Assembly: GCA_017501025.1 (NCBI GenBank) | Contig: JAFVXS010000226.1 | Coordinates: 1 to 6,759, forward strand | DNA: 6,759 nucleotides | Origin: Alistipes sp. | GTDB taxonomy: Bacteria > Bacteroidota > Bacteroidia > Bacteroidales > Rikenellaceae | Direction of reading: 5' to 3' | Shown: positions 1 to 5,411 of the stretch, piece after piece | How positions within the stretch are numbered: position 1 is the first letter of the stretch | Layout of the letters: every line of letters begins with the position of its first letter | Notes under the pieces: generated by a model | The model's input: only the letters and a program-made list of their open reading frames with translations | What the model was told of the DNA's origin: nothing | Databases searched by the model: none | Made by a program: the position numbers and the translations under genes

Positions 1-336
1 AGTTTGGTACTCGAACGCAAAATCGACTATCGTTCGCCTTCGCGAGCAGCGTTGGAGTCGCTGCGTAAGAAACTTGCCGAGGAGCAACTCGCCGAGGGTT
101 GCAAGGCGGCATTGCAGCAGGTCGAGGGTGTGTTGAACGAGGATATCGAGTCGCTGTTGGAGCGTTATCGTACGGAGTGTGAGCGACTTATATGCTCCGA
201 TGTGGTATTGCGATACTGCTATGGCGATGGTCTGATTGCTTGGCAGAGCCGCTCCGACAATGAGATTAAACGTGCGGTAGAGGTTGTTCGCGACGGCGAG
301 CAGATGCGAAAAATTCTCAATCCTGCGGTTGAATAG
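1..336 (+). CDS. C-terminal end of a probable S41-family (CtpA-like) periplasmic peptidase, 5' truncated
   Basis: The frame is open from the first base of the window and ends at TAG 334-336, so the 111 visible residues are the tail of a longer protein. They are charged and mostly helical: an IDYRSPSRAAL linker, then amphipathic helices rich in Glu, Leu and Arg, then the segment DVVLRYCYGDG, then SDNEIKRAVEVV and a KILNP end. The pattern of a helix, an aromatic-Gly segment, an Asp before a helix containing 'RAVEVV', and a final ILNP resembles the C-terminal helical domain of Bacteroidales S41 processing peptidases as I remember it. The catalytic Ser/Lys and PDZ parts would lie upstream and cannot be seen, so the family call is inference. 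A TTG at position 4 could in principle be a start, but nothing supports it. The gap to the next gene's ATG is 23 nt, consistent with co-transcription with the kinase. An unrelated coiled-coil protein remains possible. Confidence 0.5.
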   Translation, partial: SLVLERKIDYRSPSRAALESLRKKLAEEQLAEGCKAALQQVEGVLNEDIESLLERYRTECERLICSDVVLRYCYGDGLIAWQSRSDNEIKRAVEVVRDGEQMRKILNPAVE

Positions 337-359
337 GTCAAAAAAACGATTTGCATACG

Positions 360-1535
360 ATGTTTAAGAGGGTAAGGAAACGCATTAGTCGGGGAGCGCG
401 TACAATATTGCTGATATCGGGCACGCTCTTGGTTGCTGCGTCGTTGATTGTCACCAACCGAATGGCAGAGGAGCTTCACACCAAAGAGATGCACGATGTG
501 GAGTTGTGGGCTGCGGCGATGGAGAGGGTCAATCGCGAGGCGATGAACGACTATATCACCGACCCGCTTATAACGTCGATAATCAACAACCGCAACAATA
601 TTCCGTTCATCATTACCGACGAGTCGTTGAGGGTCGTATCGCACCACTTGGTCGATGACGAGATTATCAAAAATCCCGAACGTCTGCGTCGTAAATTGGA
701 TGATATGGCGGCAGATAATACGCCTATTACGGTGCGATTTTGGTGGACAACCGACCATAACCATATAATCTTCTATGGTCACTCATCGACGTTGTTGATG
801 CTCTATATCTTCCCGTATGTGCAGATGTTGATAATCTTCGCCTTTGTGGTGATGATATTTGTGGCGTTCCGTTCGTCGAAGCAGGATGAGCAGAACCGTG
901 TATGGATAGGTCTTGCGAAGGAGACAGCCCACCAACTCGGCACACCGACTTCGTCGTTGCTGGGATGGGTTGAGTATCTGCGACAGCAGGAGGTCGAGCA
1001 GATGGTGGTCGATGAGATTGAGCGGGATGTGCAGCACCTGCGAAAGATTGTCGATAGATTCTCGAAGATTGGCTCCGATACGCCGTTGGCTATGGCTGCC
1101 ATAAATGAGGTTGTCGGCTCGGCTGTGATGTACTTCCGCAAGCGAACACCTCGCAACGTAACGCTCGACTATAACGGCTTTGCGAGTGAGCCTGTGCAGG
1201 CTATGCTCAATGCGGCACTCTTCGAGTGGGTAATCGAAAATTTGCTCAAAAATGCCCTCGATGCGTTGCAGGGGCGAGGCAGAATCGAGGTGCGGATTTC
1301 GGCCGACGAGAATAATATTTATATCGACGTTACCGATACGGGTAAGGGTATTCCGAAATCGAATTGGAAGCGGATATTCAATCCCGGATTTACCACCAAA
1401 ACGCGTGGCTGGGGTTTGGGTCTGTCGCTCTCGCGTCGCATAATCGAAGATTATCACAAGGGTCGCATTGCCGTTGTCGAATCGGTAGTGGGACAGGGTA
1501 CAACCATTCGTATAACACTCAAACGGGCATATTAG
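360..1535 (+). CDS. membrane-bound sensor histidine kinase without HAMP domain
   Basis: A 391-residue two-component sensor kinase that should autophosphorylate on His and pass the phosphate to an unseen response regulator. An N-terminal membrane helix (about residues 12-32) and a second one (about 144-170) enclose a roughly 110-residue extracytoplasmic region with no family I recognise. The catalytic part is complete: H-box AKETAHQLGTP with the phospho-acceptor His191; N-box ENLLKNALDAL (Asn294, Asn298); G1 box DTGKGIP (326-332); F-box IFNPGFTTK; and G2 box GWGLGLSL (350-357). The H-box begins only about 20 residues after the second membrane helix, so there is no room for a HAMP or PAS domain. 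I chose ATG 360; a TTG at 351 in the same frame would add three residues, and a stop at 330-332 closes the frame upstream. No response regulator gene is in the window, so this is an orphan kinase as far as can be seen. The next gene starts 3 nt after the stop, which implies translational coupling. The signal sensed is unknown. Confidence 0.93.
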   Translation: MFKRVRKRISRGARTILLISGTLLVAASLIVTNRMAEELHTKEMHDVELWAAAMERVNREAMNDYITDPLITSIINNRNNIPFIITDESLRVVSHHLVDDEIIKNPERLRRKLDDMAADNTPITVRFWWTTDHNHIIFYGHSSTLLMLYIFPYVQMLIIFAFVVMIFVAFRSSKQDEQNRVWIGLAKETAHQLGTPTSSLLGWVEYLRQQEVEQMVVDEIERDVQHLRKIVDRFSKIGSDTPLAMAAINEVVGSAVMYFRKRTPRNVTLDYNGFASEPVQAMLNAALFEWVIENLLKNALDALQGRGRIEVRISADENNIYIDVTDTGKGIPKSNWKRIFNPGFTTKTRGWGLGLSLSRRIIEDYHKGRIAVVESVVGQGTTIRITLKRAY

Positions 1536-1538
1536 GCG

Positions 1539-2324
1539 ATGATAGCTACGCTTCTACAATCGTTTTCCGACTTTGCCATAACTATTGTCGAGGCTCTGGG
1601 CCCCGACAGCCGACTTATTGTCGAGGGTGCGAGTGGCGAAAGAGCTCTCTATATGGGTGCAGCCTTCGAGTGGATTACGCTTGTTGCGGTGCTGATTTAC
1701 CTCTTTTTCGGGGTGCGTTACTATAATTATATACGCTATGTGATGCTCTCGACCTTCGGTGTGAAGCTTATCGAGCGTAAGGGTAGCCATTTGAGTCGTG
1801 GCGAGCAGAATAACTACCTCGCCATAATGATTGCTCTCGGTCTGTTGCTTACGACTATGGCTGCATCGAAGGCTGTGGCGGTCTATGCTCCGCAGATGTT
1901 GATTGAGGGGATATCGGCAACCTCTGCCTATGCGGTGTTGGCTATCGCAATAGCACTCTTTGTGGGGGTAATTCTCGGAGGCTATGTGGTGGTGCTGCTT
2001 GTCGTGGGATTTATCAGCGAACAGCGAGGGTTGTGCGAGATGCTGTTGCGTTGTCGTTTGCAAAATCTGGCACTTGCCTTTACGGTGGCAATACCGTTGT
2101 TGGTATTGTACCTTGTTGCGGTGCAATTCTCTGCTACGGTGATAGTTACGGGGTTGGTTATAGTGACGATTTTGGCCGAAATAATATCGATAAAAGATAC
2201 TTTTTTTTGCTTTAAGCAGCAAAAAGTTTCGATTTTGCATTGGTTTTTGTATCTTTGCGCCCTGGAAATATTCCCGGCATCTTTGATGCTTGCTCCACTG
2301 TTGCGTGAGAGCAGCGGAATGTGA
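1539..2324 (+). CDS. DUF4271 family multi-pass inner-membrane protein, function unknown
   Basis: A 261-residue hydrophobic protein with about six predicted membrane segments (roughly 41-58, 93-117, 130-158, 175-195, 197-217 and 232-253). The C-terminal signature QKVSILHWFLYLCALEIFP (residues 228-246) matches what I recall of DUF4271, a family known from Bacteroidota that often sits just before a uroporphyrinogen-III synthase gene. A short positively charged cytoplasmic loop (VKLIERKGSHLSRGEQ) follows the first membrane helix. ATG 1539 starts 3 nt after the kinase stop, and the end overlaps or abuts hemD, so the three genes form a tight unit. The last 75 bases also carry a likely promoter and a dyad for the downstream genes (separate entries), so this stretch is under both protein and DNA constraint. 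A run of eight T at 2201-2208 lies in the coding frame (Thr-Phe-Phe-Cys) and could be a slippage site. No catalytic motif is visible, and I assign no function. Confidence 0.85.
   Translation: MIATLLQSFSDFAITIVEALGPDSRLIVEGASGERALYMGAAFEWITLVAVLIYLFFGVRYYNYIRYVMLSTFGVKLIERKGSHLSRGEQNNYLAIMIALGLLLTTMAASKAVAVYAPQMLIEGISATSAYAVLAIAIALFVGVILGGYVVVLLVVGFISEQRGLCEMLLRCRLQNLALAFTVAIPLLVLYLVAVQFSATVIVTGLVIVTILAEIISIKDTFFCFKQQKVSILHWFLYLCALEIFPASLMLAPLLRESSGM
2204..2225. repeat. inverted repeat just upstream of the internal hemD promoter
   Basis: TTTTTGC (2204-2210) and GCAAAAA (2219-2225) are perfect 7-bp inverted arms around an 8-nt spacer. A second, nested dyad, TGCTT-t-AAGCA (2208-2218), shares part of the sequence. 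The element is inside the DUF4271 coding frame and ends two bases before the putative -33 TTTC. It could be an operator for a dimeric regulator or a hairpin in the read-through transcript. It may also be chance in an A/T-rich codon run. The dyad is seen directly; its role is inferred. Confidence 0.35.
2227..2257 (+). promoter_or_regulatory. putative Bacteroidota-type promoter inside DUF4271, reading into hemD
   Basis: TATCTTTG at 2250-2257 fits the Bacteroidota -7 consensus TAnnTTTG exactly. The best -33 candidate is TTTC at 2227-2230, 19 nt upstream, which is close to the usual TTTG at the usual spacing. Transcription would start near 2262-2266, about 75 nt before the chosen hemD ATG at 2339. 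The box coincides with codons 238-240 (Tyr-Leu-Cys) of the conserved DUF4271 C-terminal motif, so it could be coincidence from codon choice. The flanking AT-rich sequence (GATTTTGCATTGGTTTTTG) argues for a real promoter. Confidence 0.55.
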
Positions 2325-2338
2325 GAAATGTAATGTGT

Positions 2339-3187
2339 ATGGCAGAGAATATCAATAAAATTTTAGTTTCGCAACCAAAACCTGCAATATTCGAGAAATC
2401 ACCGTTTTACGACCTTTCGCAAAAGCATAAGTTGGAGGTCGATTTCCGACCTTTGATTGAGGTAAAACCCATCACTCCGAAGGAGTTTCGTTCGCAGCGT
2501 ATCGATATATTGTCGCACACGGCAATAATCTTCACGTCGCGTATTACGATAGATAGTTTTTTCCATATCTGCGAGGATGCCCGAATTACGGTTCCAGAGA
2601 CGATGAAGTATATCTGCTCGACGGAGGCGATAGCACTCTATCTGCAAAAGTATATCGTCTATCGCAAGCGTAAGATTTCGTTTGCCGATGGCTCGTTTAC
2701 GGGACTTGTCGAGTTGGTTGTGAAGCATCGTGACGAACATCTGCTGTTGGCATTGAGCGAGCCTCACAAACCCGAAATTCCGGAGGCACTGACACGCCTG
2801 AACATCAACTACACACCCGCTATTTTGGCACGCACAGTCGAGGCTGATGTTACGGCGGAGATGTTGCAGTCGTACGATATGTTGTTGCTCTACTCGCCGT
2901 GGGATGTCAAGACCGTAAACCACCTGTTCGAGGGCAAGACGACTCCGCGTATCGCCACTTTTGGCGAGGGGACGCTGCGTTTGGCATCCGAGAGCGGTAT
3001 TGCTGTACAGGCATCGGCACCATCGCCTACGGCACCATCGTTGGTAAAGGCTGTCGATAACTACATTATGGCTATTCGCAGCGGTAAGGAGGTCGAGGAG
3101 ATTCGCTTTGCCGAGGATGCACATAAGGAGGAGTTCCTCCGCACCCAGCAGAGCAAACTCTCCAAGAAGAGCCGCCGTCGCAAGTAG
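2339..3187 (+). CDS. hemD: uroporphyrinogen-III synthase family (HemD-like) protein with basic C-terminal tail
   Basis: A 282-residue protein with the two-lobed HemD layout. Lobe one contains KILVSQPKP (residues 7-15) and the HTAIIFTSRITIDSF segment (60-74); lobe two contains LLLYSPWDVKTV (182-193), IATFGEGTLRLASESG (205-220) and the closing SPTAPSLVKAVDNYI (229-243). In the canonical pathway HemD cyclises and isomerises hydroxymethylbilane to uroporphyrinogen III for heme, siroheme and cobalamin. After the fold there is an extra stretch of about 38 residues, ending in QSKLSKKSRRRK, which is highly basic and not part of the usual domain. ATG 2339 is chosen because IKKVLVSQPKP-like beginnings are typical of Bacteroidales homologues. 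GTG 2321 (overlapping the DUF4271 stop) and ATG 2333 are in-frame alternatives that would add six or two residues. No other tetrapyrrole gene is nearby, and many gut Bacteroidales lack the early heme pathway, so the enzymatic role in this organism is uncertain. It is followed by rnpA. Confidence 0.85.
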   Translation: MAENINKILVSQPKPAIFEKSPFYDLSQKHKLEVDFRPLIEVKPITPKEFRSQRIDILSHTAIIFTSRITIDSFFHICEDARITVPETMKYICSTEAIALYLQKYIVYRKRKISFADGSFTGLVELVVKHRDEHLLLALSEPHKPEIPEALTRLNINYTPAILARTVEADVTAEMLQSYDMLLLYSPWDVKTVNHLFEGKTTPRIATFGEGTLRLASESGIAVQASAPSPTAPSLVKAVDNYIMAIRSGKEVEEIRFAEDAHKEEFLRTQQSKLSKKSRRRK

Positions 3188-3206
3188 CAGCCCGACAGAG
3201 TGGATG

Positions 3207-3227
3207 CCGACCACAGCTTTCGGTCGG
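3207..3227 (+). other. hairpin between hemD and rnpA (possible weak terminator or processing site)
   Basis: CCGACC (3207-3212) and GGTCGG (3222-3227) form a perfect 6-bp GC-rich stem with a 9-nt loop, followed only by TTT (3228-3230). It starts 19 nt after the hemD stop and ends about 40 nt before the preferred rnpA start. The short U-run makes full termination unlikely. Attenuation or an RNA processing/stability element that separates hemD from rnpA output is more plausible. A purely chance stem is possible. Confidence 0.4.
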
Positions 3228-3268
3228 TTTCAGATATAATCATAACCCAAAATCAGAGTACCTCCGCC

Positions 3269-3640
3269 GTGAACGATTTCCGACTTACACGCAACGAACG
3301 TCTTCGGGCATACGGACGTATCCGCCGCCTCTTCGAGAGTGGCAAGGGGGGCTTTGTCTATCCGTTTCGCTATCTGGTCTATGCCGAGCCGTTGGAGGTG
3401 CTGACGGTGAGTGTTCTCTTCTCGGTACCCAAGCGTTTCCACAAGCGGGCAAATCGTCGCAACACGCTGCGTCGTCGTATGCGTGAGGCGTATCGTCTGA
3501 ACAGCCACCTCACCGCTTCGACCCAAAGATGTGGCGAGGTCGAGTTGGCTCTGATATACTCAACCAAGGAGGTGTGCGACTATAAAACCATCGAAGATGC
3601 AATCAAACGGATTCTTTGTCGCGTTGCGGAGGAGTTGTAG
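3269..3640 (+). CDS. rnpA: ribonuclease P protein component
   Basis: A small basic protein (123 residues from GTG 3269) that binds the RNase P catalytic RNA and helps it remove 5' leaders from pre-tRNAs. The opening NDFRLTRNERLRAYGRIRRLF is the usual N-terminal helix and first strand, SVLFSVPKRF is the central strand, and HKRANRRNTLRRRMREAYR (residues 58-76) is the RNR signature helix that contacts RNA. The C-terminal LALIYSTKEVCDYKTIEDAIKRIL completes the fold. Length is normal for the family. The frame stays open upstream to a GTG at 3200, which would add 23 residues, but that piece is not RnpA-like and would cover the hairpin at 3207-3227, so I prefer GTG 3269. No strong Shine-Dalgarno sequence is visible. 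The 3' end overlaps yidD by 44 nt. rpmH, the usual neighbour in many other phyla, is absent here. Confidence 0.94.
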   Translation: MNDFRLTRNERLRAYGRIRRLFESGKGGFVYPFRYLVYAEPLEVLTVSVLFSVPKRFHKRANRRNTLRRRMREAYRLNSHLTASTQRCGEVELALIYSTKEVCDYKTIEDAIKRILCRVAEEL

Positions 3641-3857
3641 TCGCATACTTACTCTGCCACTTATCGGTGTGGTGCGATTCTACCAAATATGTATCTCGCC
3701 ACTGACACCTCCGTCGTGTCGTTTTCGCCCGACCTGCTCCCAGTATGCACTCGAAGCCTTGCGTCGCTATGGGCCTTTTAAGGGGTCGTGGCTTACGATT
3801 CGACGACTGTTGCGTTGCCATCCGTGGGGTGGTAGCGGATATGACCCTGTTCCCTAA
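3597..3857 (+). CDS. yidD: YidD, membrane protein insertion efficiency factor
   Basis: An 86-residue YidD-family protein (DUF37). Known members are small proteins held at the inner membrane by an amphipathic N-terminal helix, and they assist the insertase YidC. The core is clear: VVRFYQICISPLTPPSCRF (25-43), PTCSQYALEALRRYGPFKG (45-63) and the LLRCHPWGGSGYDPVP end (71-86), with the conserved Cys41, Cys47 and Cys74. About 20 residues before the core are a poorly conserved basic-hydrophobic extension, probably the amphipathic helix. ATG 3597 lies 44 nt inside rnpA in another frame, so translation is probably coupled to rnpA. The rnpA-yidD pairing is conserved across most bacteria, while yidC itself is not in the window. 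The stop is followed 22 nt later by the symporter ATG. Confidence 0.95.
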   Translation: MQSNGFFVALRRSCSRILTLPLIGVVRFYQICISPLTPPSCRFRPTCSQYALEALRRYGPFKGSWLTIRRLLRCHPWGGSGYDPVP

Positions 3858-3879
3858 CCGATAATCCGATTTTTCAGAT

Positions 3880-5316
3880 ATGCAGACCGCCATAGCATTG
3901 ACCATCGTAGCCTATCTGCTCCTCTTGTGGGCGATGTCTGCCATTGCGTCGCATCGTGCAGCGAATGCCGACTACTTTATCGGCTCGCGACGCACTTCGT
4001 GGTGGGTTGCTGCGATTTCGATGGTCTCGGCAGCGATGTCGGGTGTGACCTTTATCTCGGTGCCGGGAATGGTGCAGGCGGAGCAATTTACCTACTTGCA
4101 GATGTTTATCGGCTTTGCTATCGGCTATGTTGTTATAGCCTTTGTACTGGTGCCGATATACTACCGCAACTCTTCGGCTTCGATTTATGGCTACTTCGAC
4201 GACCGCTTTGGTGGCTCGGTACGAAGTTCTGTGGCGTGGTTGTTTACGGTGGCCAAACTTATCGGAGCTGCCATACGTTTATATGTGATATGCCATATTA
4301 TGCACCTGCTGCTATTTTCGTTGTTGGGCATACCGTTTGTCGTAACGGCGGCGGTTGCGGTGGCATATTCGGCTGCTTATACGTTCCGAGGGGGTGTCAA
4401 GTCGATTTTGTGGTGCGATATGCTCAAAACTTTCGCTATGGTGGCGAGTATCGTATGGTGCATAGTGATTGTGGCTTCGCACGATGGGATGACCTTTGGC
4501 GAGGCTTGGGCGTGGAGTTGGCAGAGCGACTATTCGCAGATATGGTGCTTCGATGCGACGTCGCCACGCTATATCGTCAAGCAGATTGTGGGCGGATTTT
4601 TTATAGTTATTGCCACTACGGGTATCGATCAGGATATTATGCAGCGTACGGTTAGCTGTGCGAAATGTAGTGATGCACAGAAGAATATGCTCACCTCGAT
4701 AGTGTTGCAGACGGTGGTTGTTGTGGCTCTGTTGTGGCTCGGCTCGCTGATGTATCTCTATGCAGGCAAGGCGGGTATCGAGGCTGCGGGCGATAGTCTG
4801 TTTGCTACGGTTGCCACCCATTCGGGTATGCCGATATTGGTGGCCGTACTCTTTACGTTGGGCGTTACGGCGGCAACCTTTTCGGCTTCGGGCTCGGCGC
4901 TTACCGCACTGACAACCTCTGCTACGCTCGATATTCTGGGCGGAGCATCGCTCGAAGAGGGTGCTTTGCGACGGTTACGACATCGCACGACCATAGTGTT
5001 GGCAGTGGCTATGTGGCTGATAATCAGCCTTGTGCATATCTTATCGACCGAATCGGTTATCGATACGGTCTATCGTCTTGCCTCCTATACCTATGGCCCG
5101 ATTTTGGGACTCTTCCTCTTTGGAATCTTCACCCGACGTGGCCTGCGACGTGGTGCTGCTGTGGTGGTTGGCGTTACGGCTCCGCTTCTGTGCGTGGTGA
5201 TGACACAACTCTCGGACGATATCTTCGGTGGCTACCAATTCGGCTACGAACTGTTGGCTATCAATGCCGCAATCTCGTTTGTAGGGCTTTGGCTGCTATC
5301 TACGCCACGAAAGTAG
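3880..5316 (+). CDS. sodium:solute symporter family (SSS, LeuT-fold) transporter, substrate unknown
   Basis: A 478-residue integral membrane protein of the SSS family (TC 2.A.21), which couples Na+ entry to uptake of a small solute. There are about 12-13 hydrophobic segments. Family marks in order: ADYFIGSRRTSWWVAAISMVS (30-50), the SVPGMVQ turn after the first core helix, SIYGYFDDRFGG (101-112), YTFRGGVKSILWCDMLKTF (167-185), TTGIDQDIMQRTVSCAK (246-262) and ATFSASGSALTALTTSATLDIL (332-353). The Ser/Thr-rich segment around 335-347 is where the Na2 sodium site lies in characterised relatives. These patterns match the Bacteroidota SSS subgroup, but nothing shows whether it carries sugar, sialic acid, an amino acid or another solute. 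Length is ordinary for a compact SSS protein. ATG 3880 lies 22 nt after yidD, so it is probably on the same transcript; no TAnnTTTG box precedes it. It is likely the last gene of the operon, because an inverted repeat and a new promoter follow. Confidence 0.92.
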   Translation: MQTAIALTIVAYLLLLWAMSAIASHRAANADYFIGSRRTSWWVAAISMVSAAMSGVTFISVPGMVQAEQFTYLQMFIGFAIGYVVIAFVLVPIYYRNSSASIYGYFDDRFGGSVRSSVAWLFTVAKLIGAAIRLYVICHIMHLLLFSLLGIPFVVTAAVAVAYSAAYTFRGGVKSILWCDMLKTFAMVASIVWCIVIVASHDGMTFGEAWAWSWQSDYSQIWCFDATSPRYIVKQIVGGFFIVIATTGIDQDIMQRTVSCAKCSDAQKNMLTSIVLQTVVVVALLWLGSLMYLYAGKAGIEAAGDSLFATVATHSGMPILVAVLFTLGVTAATFSASGSALTALTTSATLDILGGASLEEGALRRLRHRTTIVLAVAMWLIISLVHILSTESVIDTVYRLASYTYGPILGLFLFGIFTRRGLRRGAAVVVGVTAPLLCVVMTQLSDDIFGGYQFGYELLAINAAISFVGLWLLSTPRK

Positions 5317-5339
5317 CCCGCAAAAATAATCTCGCAAAC

Positions 5340-5361
5340 AAATAGAAACGAGTTTCTATTT
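5340..5361. repeat. 10-bp perfect inverted repeat between symporter and murA (operator or terminator)
   Basis: AAATAGAAAC (5340-5349) and GTTTCTATTT (5352-5361) are perfect inverted arms around a 2-nt centre (GA). The right arm contains the likely -33 region of the murA promoter, which suits an operator. In RNA the arms would fold into an AU-rich hairpin with a CGAG loop whose 3' side runs into five U (5359-5363), so it could also terminate the symporter transcript. Two further palindromes follow at once: TTTTTCGAAAAA (5359-5370) and AAAAAATTTTTT (5366-5377). The repeat is certain; the role is not. Confidence 0.55.
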
Positions 5362-5384
5362 TTCGAAAAAATTTTTTAACTTTG
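5353..5384 (+). promoter_or_regulatory. putative murA promoter (Bacteroidota -33/-7 type)
   Basis: TAACTTTG at 5377-5384 is an exact match to the -7 consensus TAnnTTTG. TTTC at 5353-5356 is a near match to the -33 TTTG, 20 nt upstream. The start of transcription would be near 5390, giving a short A-rich leader before ATG 5412. The 95-nt gap at 5317-5411 is strongly AT-rich compared with the genes on both sides. The architecture, GTTTC then 19-20 nt then TAnCTTTG, is the same as at the internal hemD promoter. Confidence 0.68.
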
Positions 5385-5411
5385 TGTAAGTTTAAGAAAA
5401 AATTTCGAAAT

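Noticed and set aside
783..1457. Minus-strand open frame of 224 codons opposite the histidine kinase
   Set aside because: It overlaps the whole catalytic part of the kinase in antisense, and its low-complexity composition supports no function.
2399..3214. Minus-strand open frame of 271 codons opposite hemD
   Set aside because: Same codon-bias artefact; no family features, and the sense strand encodes a recognisable protein.
3232..3240. GATATAATC as a classical -10 promoter for rnpA
   Set aside because: It resembles the proteobacterial TATAAT, but Bacteroidota promoters use TAnnTTTG, and no suitable partner element is visible at the right distance.
3200..3268. Upstream GTG start for RnpA adding 23 residues
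   Set aside because: The extension has no RnpA similarity and would place the hairpin at 3207-3227 in coding sequence; GTG 3269 gives the expected beginning. Not fully excluded.
3927..4655. Plus-strand 242-codon frame inside the symporter
   Set aside because: It is a shifted frame of the SSS transporter, with a Cys/Gly/Tyr-rich translation typical of shadow frames.
5382..5411. Upstream TTG start for MurA adding ten residues
   Set aside because: The TTG falls inside the -7 promoter box, the extra residues are not MurA-like, and ATG 5412 gives the standard N-terminus.
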